Below are positions 12,360-23,449 of a DNA stretch of 64,000 bases, piece by piece. The position numbers and the translations under genes were made by a program. Under the pieces are notes generated by a model. It made no database searches. It had not been told where the DNA came from and worked only from the letters and a program-made list of their open reading frames with translations. Position 1 is the first letter of the stretch. Every line of letters begins with the position of its first letter. Source of the DNA: Cyathus striatus (Eukaryota; Basidiomycota; Agaricomycetes; Agaricales; Nidulariaceae); the NCBI GenBank assembly GCA_025738555.1, contig JAOVFP010000002.1:8122001-8186000 (forward strand). Reading direction: 5' to 3'.

Positions 12360-13315
12360 GTGCCCTCCGGCGCCATCTCTTATCACTTGCCTGGAACTTT
12401 CTCCGATATCTCTGGATCAGACAGACGAGTACCAACTGGCACTGACCTCCCTGTCTCCAGATTTTCTACAACGGGAGGAGGAGGAAGCAATGCAAGCACC
12501 CGCAGTATTGCACCACCCATTGCTGAAAGTTCAACAACCGTTGGTGGATCTAGAGCACTTGCACCACGAGATGCCAGCAGCTCTACCATTGTTGGTGGTT
12601 CCGGCACCTCTCCACAAACAATGGATCGATCTTCCACTAATACAGCGCCTCAATCTCACCCTTTGCGAATGATTGGACATCAGAGCAGAGCAGTCAAGCC
12701 CATCCACCGCTGCCGTGTTTTCAAACCTGAATTTCTCGACAAACTCGACAATGTCATCCAGTCTTTCACCAATGGAAAAATCACCAAATCTCATGCCATT
12801 GCATCGCTCAGAAGGATCCTCCCCGCCTTTGAGCCAGGTGACGACTCTCCCACTGATTGAGCATTTACAACCTACCTCGGTGAACTTGACACCCACCAAC
12901 AACATGAGTCTTCGGCACAGACTGTTGAAGTCTCTTTCCTTGCTCAGCCGCTTGGAGACTGGCACCCTACCACCAGACTACCCTCCCCAGTCACTGATAA
13001 CAATGTCCAAGATGAAGACATTGACTATGAGTCAGACTCACACATTGTCAAGTACAGCATGTTTCTGAGGAGGAATATCCATGGTACCAAGACTCCCTCG
13101 AGGAAATGAGCAAGTTGCATCCCGAGGTCCTTGAAACTCAACAACTCATCGATGAGTACTCACAAGATATCACAAAAGCCAAGCATTCAATAATGCGAAC
13201 CTCTAATATCCCGCATTTCCCAGAATCCGAGTGGGAGCATGTCCTCAGGGGACACACTGTCAACCTTGGAAATGTCATCTCCAGCATCAACGCCATGTCC
13301 AGTATTACACCATGA
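12360..13315 (+). pseudogene. Gag-like region of the DIRS-like remnant
   Basis: Open frames in several registers encode a low-complexity Ser/Thr/Gly-rich stretch (12360-12860) followed by a more ordered helix-like segment, KLDNVIQSFTNGKITKSHAIAS, at about 12742-12807. A short segment that small in the Gag-like protein of related agaric elements precedes the RT; this comparison is from memory of the family. Further frames continue to 13315 with stops and shifts between them. No zinc knuckle is visible. Confidence 0.4.
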
Positions 13316-13565
13316 ACACACCATATTGGCGAGCTCGAAATCACCCTCCCTGGTACTTCCTCCTCTGCTAAACACATCCTCAATAGTGGAGAATGGTTCT
13401 CAGCATGGCAACTTACCACTGAAGCCATGCTCAGAGCTTTCCCCCACTGATGCACTGAGCTCGCACTCTATGGTCGATATATTGCCGGGCTGTTCCGTAC
13501 AGCCAACAATTTCAGAGTTATCCAATTTGACTGAGCAGTGAGACACTACGCTGAAACTCGCTGCA

Positions 13566-15430
13566 ATGTCCGACTCTGCAATATCAACCACTTCAGGCTC
13601 ATGGAGTTCTCCTTCCTTTCGCCAGGAGAGGCTGACTATAAAGTCGGAGTCAGCCAAACACAGTGAAAGGAAACAAGCACAACGCAAACATGATCACGGG
13701 AAGTTTGCTAAAAATATAATTCACCTACTGGATGTGGGTATCAAGGAAACCGATGCAGATATCAACATATCTGTAGCAAATGTAGCAAATCAGGGCATGG
13801 AATGGCTGACTGTAAATAAGTCAGCTATACCTTTCAGTTTACAACCCTCATATATGCAACATTTACAAAATTTCTCCTCATCATTGTTCACTCTCACTCC
13901 TGTTCTCTCTTATACTTATCATGCTGGTCCTCTTCCTCATCCACCATCTGAAGTTTCATCCCATCCCTTTATTCAATCCCTCATTCACAAAAATCCTGAT
14001 ATCTTTCAAATTGTAACACCACTTCATGTTGAACGTTTTGAATATTATTTAACTTTGCATCCTAATCGTGCTCTGGTGGATTCTTTTTGCGAAAGTCTAC
14101 GCCATGGTTTCTGGCCTTTTGCAATGCACCAATCCAATTTTCCTTTAACTCATGATGTTTCAAAAAATTGGCCTCCACAGACTCCAGAGGAAGAAGCTTT
14201 CCTATACTCCCAGTGTGATCAGGAAGTGACCCTTGGCCATTTCTCTGCCACACTTCCTCCTTTGCTCAAACAAGGCACTTACTCAATGCCAATTCATGCC
14301 GTCCCTAAAACTGAACCTAGTAAATATTGCATGATAACCAATCATAGTGCAGGGGATTGTGCACTCAACCTCCTTATCTCTTGCGAAGCTATTGCAGGAA
14401 GAAGTCCACTTGACTCACTCAAACCTCTTGCCAACTCTATTCTTGCTCTTTGAAGAAAGTTTGGACCCCAGGAACAGCTTGTCCTATTCAAATCAGATGT
14501 CAAAAGTGCCTATCGGCTTGCCCCCATGGCAAAAGAGTGGCAGCGCCTCCAAGTTACCACCTTTCCAAATGGGGACCAACATGTTGATAGGTGCAATGTG
14601 TTTGGGGGACGTGGTTCAGCACCCACTTTCATCCCAATCATAGCCCTCAGCACTTGGATTACTGTTTTCATTTTTCTCGTCAAAGTCTTTCAATACTCTG
14701 ACAACAGCTTTGGAGTTCAATGTGCATCTGACATGTTGTGGTATGCTCCCTATCAGTGTAGTCTTCCATCTGGACAGGCAAAGCTTCTTTGCCTTTGGGA
14801 CGATCTTGGAATTCCACATGAGCCAGAAAAGCAACTTTTTGGCTCTCAGCTTACTATCATTGGTTTCCTGGTTGATACTGAGTGCCTCACTATCACCATG
14901 CCCCCTGGCAAGAAACAGGAGCTCATCAACAAGATTGCGATCTTTATCACACCCAGAGTAATTAAACGCTCCCTTCATGAATTTCAATGCTTGGCTGGCT
15001 GGATAAATTGGGCCCTCAGTGTCTATCCGCTCCTTCGCCCTGGTTTATGTGCTGTTTATCGCAAAACAGCAGGACTTGATGGAGCTGAGGATAGAATCTA
15101 TCTCTCTAACAATGTTCAAGAAGACCTGCACTGGCTTTTACGGCACCTTCATGTCGAAATGGAACTTCTCATCCTAGAAGATATTGTTTGGAACCCAGAC
15201 AATGTAGATACTACGATTCATGTTGATGCATCTCTCACTGGAATCGGTGTCTAGGATAGCCTACTACATGTTGGCTACTACTACACTTTCCCAAAAACTA
15301 TCCTGGGTCACAATATCTTTATCTACAAAGTTCTCGCTGTACTATCTGCTCTCTACATTCTGTCCTCACGAGTGCTCTCCACTTGGACAGTCATCATTTT
15401 TTCCGATAGTGGAAATACAGTCTCTCTTTT
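13566..15430 (+). pseudogene. Reverse transcriptase / RNase H of DIRS-like element, frameshifted
   Basis: Two main frames (13566-14453 and 14526-15254) form one RT after a frameshift around 14450-14530. Recognisable parts are the fingers segment GTYSMPIHAVPK with SKYCMITNHSAG, the thumb-side segment LGIPHEPEKQ with IIGFLVD and ITMP, and FQCLAGWINWALSVYPLLRPGL before an RNase H-like VDASLTGIGV. The position expected for the catalytic YxDD reads YSDN near 14696, so the polymerase site is altered. After a stop at 15252 an RNase H-like frame continues to the insertion at 15431. It is a dead remnant. Confidence 0.65.
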
Positions 15431-16844
15431 TAAAATAGTCGTAAATCGACCAAGAAGCTATGTTTATTCACAAAATGTTTTGTTCAACGGTATTTCCCAC
15501 GCTTAAATGAAATGCCTTACATCACAACTTATCGATTGTTCAGGTGTCCAAGCCTCAAGCTCAACATATCTACGATATCTCGAACACTGGTTGTAACTCT
15601 TATATAAATTTATTTAATTTATTCTCTAACCGTTATCTTTTCTTGATTCTTTCTTTGAATCCGGAACATGTGTTTTAACCCCCTAGTTTGTGTTGCTATG
15701 TTGTGTTCAGAAGCTAGTTGAAATTCCTTCTGTCAGAATCGACGATATGGATGCATACCGTTCCATGACGAGCTTATATATTTGAATGCATATGCGTAAT
15801 GCATGTCTCTCACCTCCGGGTGTAATAATGTAACATACTTCAACGTTTTCACCCTCGGACCAGATATACTCAATGCTTGCCTGTCAGATATGCATTTGTG
15901 GAGAATATTTATACAGCATGCCTCCGCTACTCAGAATATCTTCTCCATTCATTATTCAATTTTCTCTTCATAAGGGTCCGAGCTAAAACAGCATATTTAA
16001 TGAAACAACTTATGCTGGCTTGTTATTTAAGTCTCTGAAAAAAATTAATGTGTAACATAGTCTTAAATCGACCTAGAAGCTATGTTTTTTCGTAAAATGT
16101 TTTATTCAATGGTATTTCCCACGCATTGCCCACACTCGATTGACATGCTTTAAGTATGCAATCTTACAGCACTTCAGTCCACCTTTTGACTTTATTCAGC
16201 CTTGCGCTCTTGTAATCCTCATTATAAATATAATGCCAATACATATCAAATTAATTTTTTCTGGAAACTTAAATGACAAGCCAGCGTAAGTTGTTTTATT
16301 AAATATGCTGTTTCAGGTCGAAGAGCTATGAAGAGAAAATTGAATACCGAATAGAGAAGATATTCTGAGTAGCGGAGGCATGCTGTATATATATTCTCCA
16401 CAAATGCATATCTGGTCCGAGGGTGAAAGCGTTGAGGTGTGTTACAGTATTACACACGGAGGTGAGAGAAATGCATTACGCGTATGCATTCAAATATATA
16501 GGCTCGTCATGCAACGGTATACATCCATATCCTCGATTCTGACGGAAGGAATCTCAACTAGCTTCTGAACACAACACAACAATACAAACTAGGGGGTTAA
16601 AACACATGTTCCGGATTCAAAGAAAGAATCAAGAAAAGATAACGGTTAGAGAATAAATTAAATAAATTTATATAAGAGTTACAACCAGTGTTCGAGATAT
16701 CGTAGATATGTTGAGCTTGAGGCTTGGACACCTGAACAATCGATAAGTTGTGATGTAAGGCATTTCATTTAAGCGTGGGAAATACCGTTGAACAAAACAT
16801 TTTGTGAATAAACATAGCTTCTTGGTCGATTTACGACTATTTTA
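15431..16844. mobile_element. Fold-back element with about 600-base inverted arms
   Basis: The outer sequence taaaatagtcgtaaatcgacc at 15431 is matched by its reverse complement ending at 16844. The arms, about 15431-16056 and 16248-16844, pair nearly throughout with small indels, for example an extra roughly 20 bases near 15870 on the left. The 190-base spacer starts with a second, diverged direct copy of the left end (agtcttaaatcgacctagaagc at about 16058). No coding frame spans it. It truncates the DIRS-like RT and may be its inverted terminal structure or an independent fold-back transposon. Confidence 0.7.
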
Positions 16845-17113
16845 TGGCTATTATAACATGTAATGACATTAATCTATACATAAAAACAAAAGTGTACGGT
16901 GAAAATGCGGAAATTTGAAGAAAAACCATAGACTACGGCACACCCTTTCCTACGGCAGCCGAACTAGAGTACGGCGATTAATTTCCCATTCGGAGCGGCA
17001 TAACGGTCGAATCCGTACCGTATAGAACTACTGAAAAACCTCACCTGGACGGTACGGCCCGGTAAATACGGTAGCCCGTATAGCCGTATTATACGGTACG
17101 GTGTACAGCCCTA
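16845..17113. repeat. Possible MITE remnant rich in TACGG phrases
   Basis: About 270 bases with many tacgg/ccgta phrases in both orientations, ending ggtacggtgtacagccctag. The last part can fold back on itself. A clear matching left end and target duplication were not found, so the class and boundaries are open. Confidence 0.35.
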
Positions 17114-17161
17114 GTAAATCATAGGTATATAAATACTTAGAAGTGCAACATCTTAAGTTGA
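17114..17161 (+). repeat. Direct repeat flanking a 5.4-kb insertion (right copy)
   Basis: Diverged partner of 11657-11704. From here the sequence is colinear with the 3' flank of gene copy B starting at about 30165. Confidence 0.6.
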
Positions 17162-17177
17162 GTTCATTTAGTAATAA

Positions 17178-17459
17178 TTGGGAGAGGTAGAAGGGGTTCG
17201 GTTGGACTTGTCAACACTACGTCAACACACAGTACCAGTGTTCGGTTCGTTTTTGGAATTATTGGCGAATCATACGCGCCTGTGCTATAACGTGGAAGGC
17301 ATGTGTTGGTATGTTGACGCTCCAAATTTCTATATCAAAGAGAAGTGGTTGGTTGAGATACTTATGGCTAGGTTTTTGGAAGGGGGTACTGGCGCTAACA
17401 AGCAATTAGTAAAGGCGAGCTTTGAAATCTATTTTTGTGCTGATGACGTGTTTGTTTAA
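17178..17459 (+). CDS. Unrecognised open frame conserved downstream of the gene family (possible remnant)
   Basis: A 94-codon frame that opens with TTG, not ATG, so it could be an internal exon. It encodes phrases such as LLANHTRLCYNVEGMCWYVDA and KEKWLVEILMARFLEGG that look protein-like but match no family I know. The equivalent stretch after copy B (about 30237-30520) has a TAA and a TGA in the same frame. It may be a degraded neighbour gene carried along in the duplicated block. I would not rely on it as a gene. Confidence 0.25.
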   Translation: MGEVEGVRLDLSTLRQHTVPVFGSFLELLANHTRLCYNVEGMCWYVDAPNFYIKEKWLVEILMARFLEGGTGANKQLVKASFEIYFCADDVFV

Positions 17460-18900
17460 TTTAGAGGTTGTTGCCAACTAATGTGACGTTCACGCATCTT
17501 TCTTGTGGTATACACCCTGCAAGCACACCCCGTATCCTCCACTACACAACAGGACGTAATGTAATTTAGCAACCCAAACTCGGAATCGAAGCCTGTATTC
17601 TAAGTAGGAGTGATGACTACAAAGCTAGAACACTACAGATGGGCTCGATGGAGCATTGAAGCTGATTGGCGAGTACGGAGGAAAGGTTGGGACTCGGAGG
17701 AGGCAAGAAAGTAGTCAATCGCTGCGGGAAGTGACTCGGACGCTGGGGGACTCAGTTTGATACGTTCCTTTCATGTCATCTCTTCCTTCCTTCCTTCTAG
17801 TCATGGATTGATAGTCGTTTTGTTATCACCTTCATAGCACTGTACTGTACCGCACGAATCTCCTCTACCTCCATTCTTCGTTCCTATTGTTCCCCCCCAT
17901 TCGTGTCACCTGGAGGATCCCATGGCCATTGGAAGCAGAGAATTCAAATTTCAGGACGATTCATCCTGTCCCCACCTCAGCGATACCGCTCGAAGCTCGT
18001 ACGTGTGCAGCAACAACTAGTACCCGAATCCAACACCCAGACTTCGATGCTCGCCGTTCGTCAACGCGTTACATAACGGAGGTGGACATGTTTCAGCACG
18101 CATCTGCTCCTCCCCCTCTCCTCCGTCATGATCAAGAGTTCCAACTCTCCCATCTCATCCATGCCCTCTACCCATACTTGAACGTATATATTCCGTCTCT
18201 GATCACGGCCTTCTCAGAAAACGTAAGCATCCCAGGCCTGTGGTCCTTTCTCCGAGTCAAGCGTCCTATTGACGACGTGACGGATCCAGTCAGCTCGTGG
18301 ACGCCAGCTGTTATGGAGTGAGGCGAGGTGGCGATTGAAGTAAGGATCGTTTGGGGGTCCTTGAGTAGTTCCCTCGGGACTACATACAGGCTCTACTAGA
18401 TCTCTCGCCTCTTCGATACCTCCCTTCTTCCCTCGCTCCAGGCACACCATCGAGAGTTACTGAACTATTCCATCTTGTCCACTCCTCCTCTGCCATTACT
18501 TCTAGTTAAGCATTTCGTCTGCGCTTCCGATCGTCTTGGTAAACATATCGCTCCCCCGGGCCACTGCCTCCAATTTGTTGTTCCCTTCTCGGGTTCGCGG
18601 AGTGTAGCAGTGGTGACGCGTAACGAGCACGGGTGTGAGCATATCAAGTCAGATCATTAGGTTGCGGGACAGGGAGGGTATGTCATATTGCGTGGGTAGC
18701 GGTTGGAGGAGGGGGTGTTTGTGTAGTTTTCTCAGTATTACAAGTATCAGATCCCTCACCTCTTCAACGTTACGTGGAGAGACATGCAGCCAACATTGTG
18801 TAGAGCCTTGACTACAAGATACACTAGAACTTGAAGATACGATTTGGATAGGATGAGATGAAACGTTCAAGGCTCCATAACGTATAACGCATAACCCGAT
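17460..18900. repeat. Duplicated block zeta, copy 1 (pairs with about 30520-32230)
   Basis: Colinear with the sequence after gene copy B, for example gatgggctcgatggagcattgaag at about 17638 and the gatcgtttgggggtccttgag stretch at about 18346. Copy 1 lacks the solo LTR found in copy 2 and so shows the empty site. It has about 300 bases in the middle (around 17890-18130) that copy 2 lacks. Open frames on both strands are not conserved and are not called. Confidence 0.65.
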
Positions 18901-19215
18901 GATAATTAGCCACAGACCTCACATAGACCAGCTTCTCTCTATATTACGAACAATTAGTATGACCACTATTGTTCGAAGATTCATGTGCCAATACGTTCAA
19001 TAACGTACGTACATTTTTATTGTTATTCAAGGATACCGGCTGTGCTCAGAAGACAGATTTCGGCTCGGTTTGAAATGATGTTCAGAAGAGCTATTTTTTG
19101 CAGTATACCCTTGGTATAGTACCTCGACTGATAAAGAGCAGTCACCTCCTTACGTATGTATAATATGGTTGATATGTGTTGATACGCACTGCCATTTGAG
19201 AAATAGCAGCTATTA

Positions 19216-19455
19216 ATGGAACATATGAAATCCCCAGGCTTGGAGATTCCAACGGAAATCATCGACCTCATTATCGATAAAGCTGCCTGTCCAAACGCTA
19301 GAAATGTCCGAGACCTCAAATCATGTGCCTTGCTCTCCAAAGCGATCATTGTCGTCTCCCAGGCGGCTCAGTTAGGAGATAAGCGGATGATACTGTGCTT
19401 ATTTGAAAGATATGATGTTACAAGATATCACCGCATTAATATCTTCCATATATGA
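19216..19455 (+). CDS. F-box-like protein fragment
   Basis: A 79-codon frame. Residues 9-45 (LEIPTEIIDLIIDKA, then DLKSCALLSKAI) look like an F-box, the roughly 40-residue motif that binds Skp1 in SCF ubiquitin ligases; agaric genomes hold large families of such proteins. The usual C-terminal repeat or other substrate-binding region is missing, and nothing recognisable follows the stop. The start ATG has no competing upstream start. It is probably a truncated copy, possibly with undetected downstream exons. Confidence 0.4.
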   Translation: MEHMKSPGLEIPTEIIDLIIDKAACPNARNVRDLKSCALLSKAIIVVSQAAQLGDKRMILCLFERYDVTRYHRINIFHI

Positions 19456-20074
19456 TTACATCAGAATCACAACAAATATCAATGATGTATAAACTTACTG
19501 CCTGTGTCAGTTCTGACTATTAAGATTAATTTTATCATAGTTGATCGGTAAACATTGTTACCATGGTTGCTAATTGTTAATATGGTGGTTGGCATGTTTA
19601 TCTAGCTGATGATCCTGTAGAGTAGGCATTCTGCCTGCACCGCAAAATGCGGTTTTCGCTCTTTTCATTTCCGTACCTCATTGCTTCCTCTATGTCGATT
19701 ACTAATACTCCCTCGTTCATTACCATAGTTGTATAACTGTCGTACGTACGCCTTGAGAAATCCAGCTTCGCATCCCCCCCCCAACTCACTCTCAAATGCG
19801 TGCTCACTGGATCTGAAGGGTTGGACGGATGAGCCACCAACTCATGCAATTTCTTTGTCGAGAGGATACTGCCAACACAATATCCTCCTCCACAGATTCG
19901 CTATGGCTTAATTCTTGAGCCATGTAAGCACGTGAAAGGCTGATAAAAGGCTTGTTAAGTACTTCATAAACCTGATATTTTCGTGTCTGAATGATAATAT
20001 TTATGATTAACGTCTACAGCTATCTGAAGGCATCCGGACTCATAATGATGCACCAGTGGCTGTCTTCGCGACTG
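19456..20074. other. Intergenic sequence, no gene seen
   Basis: Short open frames at 19598-19849 (minus) and 19729-19911 (plus) overlap each other and show no domain. No promoter or repeat was recognised. Confidence 0.35.
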
Positions 20075-20439
20075 ATCGCTGTCGGTAAGCTGCGGGGGTG
20101 CACTATGGTTTCACCACCAGGAGCTTGATTGATTGCAATTTGAGTCAACGCAATCAATACATCACTATGAAATTAATTAGAAGTATGTAGTTAGAAATCA
20201 TTGAATATATAGTTGGAATCTATTATGCAAATTGATTTCAATTCGGACATGCTATTGATTCTGTTTATTGAATGATTTCACACTTTGCATAATAGATTCC
20301 AACTATATATTCAATGATTTCTAACTACATACTTCTAATTGATTTCACAGTGATCTATTGATTGCGCCGACTCAAATTGCAATCAATCAAGCTCCTGGTG
20401 GTGAAACATAGTGCACCCCCGCAGCTTACCGACAGCGAT
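20075..20439. mobile_element. Palindromic MITE, about 365 bases
   Basis: The left end ATCGCTGTCGGTAAGCTGCG is repeated as an exact reverse complement at the right end. Pairing runs inward with few mismatches for roughly 150 bases per arm, leaving about 50-60 unpaired bases around 20235-20290. There is no coding potential. A TGAT phrase abuts both ends and may be part of the target duplication, but the exact limit is ambiguous. Confidence 0.75.
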
Positions 20440-20872
20440 TGATCAAGATGAGAGCCACGACTAAATGATGACTACTATTATGTATAGTGATTGGCACCAT
20501 AGTTACTAGCTTCTAATATACATAGTCACCATTTCTATCATGCTGATTTTTACCTGATCATTCTTATAATCTACTATCAATTGATTCTGGAGCCATGTAA
20601 TCCCCGAAATGGCTGATGACCTTATATGGCCTGCTGCTTTCCATATTAAATACGAGTATAGTAGCATTTATTGCACGTCATAAGTCATAATTCGCCAGGT
20701 CGAGATGAGAGTTTGAGATATCGCTATGAGGATATCTATTTCGCGAGATTGATATTGAATTTGATCCCCTAAGTGACCGCTTGGCTATACATATAATAGG
20801 ATACCATGCTAAGTTTTTAGTTCATCATATACTGCCCAACCACCCCAACAAATTCTGAGTCACTCCCTATCA
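20440..20872. other. Upstream region of the membrane glycoprotein gene
   Basis: No gene. The last part (about 20700-20872), including ggctatacatataatagg near 20783, is shared with the sequence before the second copy at 32740-32898 and may contain the promoter. Confidence 0.4.
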
Positions 20873-21680
20873 ATGAGCTCAGTTAGTATACTGCGTGTGG
20901 ATGACCGTAATCCGTCTATAGCATACTCCAGCTCGAACAGCTGGCTATTAGGGGGTCGCACAGGTATAGAATACAAAGACACTACAATGTGTCCCACTGC
21001 AGTAGGAGCGACCGCTACTTTTAATTTTTCTGGTACTATAATTGTGTCAACTACTACCTCTGCGTGCCACGCTTACAGCACAGTATTTCTAGGAACATCT
21101 ATCGAAGTCTATGGAACCATAGACGTATTGGTAAATAAGACTGCTGTTCAATACATTATTGACGATGAAATTATATCTGGAAACACGACTTATACAACTC
21201 CTAACACCATTCTCTTTTGGCAGCTTCTCTTCCGGGCAGGGGACCTGGCTGCATCCAATCACACACTATCCATTGCCTTTGTTAATGAAATTCCATCGAA
21301 TTTTTGTCTGGATTACTTCGAGTACACACCATTTACATCGGTTGATACTGCAGTCACTACTACTGCGGCAACTATGGCTCCTACCAGCGCAAATTATTCG
21401 TACCCAAATTCAGGTCTGTCTCATTCCTTACTTCGAGTACACACCTTTGACATCGGTTGATACTGTAGCCACCACTACTACTACAGTAACTATGGCTCCT
21501 ACCAGCGCAAATTATTCATACCCAAAATCAGGTCTGCTTCATTCCTGTAGTTTGCCATTTATTGGTGTATTGTGGACTCTGGTAGCAGTGGACATAATCA
21601 TCGTGATTATTGTTCTGTACCGGAAATGGCCAATATTGAGCACAAAGCTCCATGAATGTGGGTGGTTTTATAATCGCTGA
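20873..21680 (+). CDS. Single-pass membrane glycoprotein with galactose-binding-like domain, copy 1
   Basis: Starts MSSVSILRVDDRNPSIAY and contains GATATFNFSGT, SIEVYGTIDV, YIIDDEI and NFCLDYFEYTP. These are marks of a family very common in agarics: a beta-sandwich resembling galactose-binding domains, then a Ser/Thr stalk and one membrane helix. The membrane helix (FIGVLWTLVAVDIIIVIIVLY) is at about 21554-21617, followed by a short cytosolic tail. Many NxT/S sites suggest glycosylation. No typical signal peptide is evident. A 115-base tandem duplication (21314-21428, 21429-21543) would shift the frame. Removing a 55-base GT-AG segment, 21414-21468, restores it exactly, giving about 250 residues. 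The true role is unknown. Confidence 0.6.
21314..21543 (+). repeat. 115-base tandem duplication inside the glycoprotein gene
   Basis: Unit 1 starts tacttcgagtacacacc at 21314 and unit 2 starts the same way at 21429. The second gene copy at 33340 onward has only one unit. Each unit contains an AG upstream (ctgcag/ctgtag) and an AGGT near its end, which is what could turn part of the duplication into an intron. Confidence 0.8.
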
Positions 21681-23449
21681 TGGTTGGTGATATGTTTGAC
21701 ATATGGTTTCTTTAGACATACATATGCGCTCGGATAACGGCACTGTTTCCATCCCATTTGTCTCATCCATTTATGTCGGACAATCAGGAATCTTAGCCAA
21801 AAATCCACCCCCAAGTTATGACTCAGTGACGTAGTTATTCAAACATAATTACATTACATATTTTAGAGCTTGGTGATAAATATAGTTGTAATGAATGTAC
21901 ATGATGAATCTGTTCAGAATATTCCCACTACCTTTTAGTAATTTGAGGATCTTGGATAAGATCTCAACCTGATTGGCTGGAGTCTCTTGTGACGCTTGTG
22001 ACCATTAGTTCCTGGCACCATGAACTCACCTCTTGTTCTATCACACCTGCCTCAACCCCAGCCTGTTAACATTGCCTCAACGCACAGCAAAATTCGTGCA
22101 TTCTTAGAAGATGCCGCTCAGCTACCGATCTCTCCTCCTGCAAAGAATTCTTAGGAGATTGTTCGTTTGAGGTTGTAGTTTGAGCGCTTGAGCAGCGGCT
22201 CGCAAGAATGGGGCTTGGGGAAAGATTGGAGACAAGTTTGATTGTGTCCAACGAACAGTACATACACTACAATACCTTTAAGTACCTGTTTCTATTTCTC
22301 ACTTAATCCCACGGCTTAGATAACATGTATGCTCTCTTGATTTGTCTCTACAGCTTTTTCAGTTATCAGTGATGCCACTATAGTCTATCCAACCTTTCCC
22401 CCTTGTCCAGCGCTAAAAATTTCAACCCCTACCCACTTCTACATCTACACTGGTACGAGCCTCCTCTAATATGACCAATGCGAAACCGCTCCCCTTGGAC
22501 CCACGCTGGACTATGATACCAGCTCGCATACGTCTTATTCAAGTGTGCTCATGTATACTTATGTTCTTGATTCGGCACTAACGCCTCTTCACTGACTTGT
22601 CAGTATTGTACGTTTAAGTGCCATTGAGCCAGTACTATGTGACGGGGTGCAATTCCCATAGAACCCCCTATGTGGATATGGTATTATTGCTCTCAGTCTG
22701 AACATCTTGCTTACACAGAACACCAAACTACGCAGCTAATTCAGGGCTCTTTAAGCTTTGTAACGGTAACAGACATAGTAAGTATGTTCCAGTTAAGAGC
22801 CTTATTGGTGATATAGTGCACTTCGTGTAGACTCCTTTACGTCTACATGGTCTTCAGTGATGTGAGCTTCCTCCATTCTTGTCCCAATGATGTGTTGCTG
22901 AGGCTTACATAGAATACAATTAGTTTCTCGCCTCATAGACAGTTTATTAGTTGTATGCGAACGTTTCAAAGCTGTTCGTGAGGAAGGCTTTGAGCGTGGG
23001 AGACGCAGAGGGCTGTACGGTAAGGAGTTGAATGAGGCGAGACATCTGTGAACGCGCCGGTTATGGTTGAGGAATTTTAACGCCTAGAACACTGAAAAAC
23101 ATCATGCACCACACCTTCTGCCTCAGTAGGGAGTAAGTATTTCGATATATTCAACAGTGAACGCGTAATATCTTTAAAACCAAACATGTTCATTAGAACA
23201 GTTGCGATAGCTGGTCATAAGCAATTGCTAGTGGAGCCTCAGGATGTTGGAACTTGTATGTCAACGTACCTATCTGCTCCGAATTTCTAACACAAAGAAC
23301 AAATAGCTGGTGGAGTTATATGGAGGTAGGGAGGGAAGGTTGGAATGGAAGGCGAGAAAAGAGCATAAGGAGAGCAAGTCTTCTTAGCGAGAGTCTGCCA
23401 AAGAGTCAGCGGCGAGGATGGGATGGGGTGTGACGCACACGTACGCGTG
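21681..23449. other. Intergenic sequence, no gene recognised
   Basis: Nothing with a domain or intron structure. Open frames such as 21528-21770 (minus) and 22066-22263 (minus) are short shadows. The sequence shows no convincing match to other parts of the window except the first roughly 70 bases, shared with the region after the second glycoprotein copy. Confidence 0.4.

Larger units (their letters stand above)
12114..15430 (+). mobile_element. Remnant of a DIRS-like retroelement (gag-like region plus RT/RNase H), 3' truncated
   Basis: A Ser/Thr/Pro-rich gag-like region is followed by a reverse transcriptase and the start of an RNase H-like domain. Sequence resembles the RT family common in agaric genomes and usually linked to tyrosine-recombinase retroelements; no recombinase is present here. 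Multiple frameshifts break every domain. The element stops at 15430, where the fold-back element begins. Terminal repeats were not identified, so the outer limits are approximate. Confidence 0.6.

Noticed and set aside
12157..12672. 171-codon frame overlapping the gag-like region
   Set aside because: Two overlapping frames of similar length exist; the other contains the more protein-like segment near 12742. Neither can be chosen firmly, so only one region was reported.
16380..16568. 62-codon plus frame in the fold-back arm
   Set aside because: Lies within an inverted repeat arm and is broken in the opposite arm.
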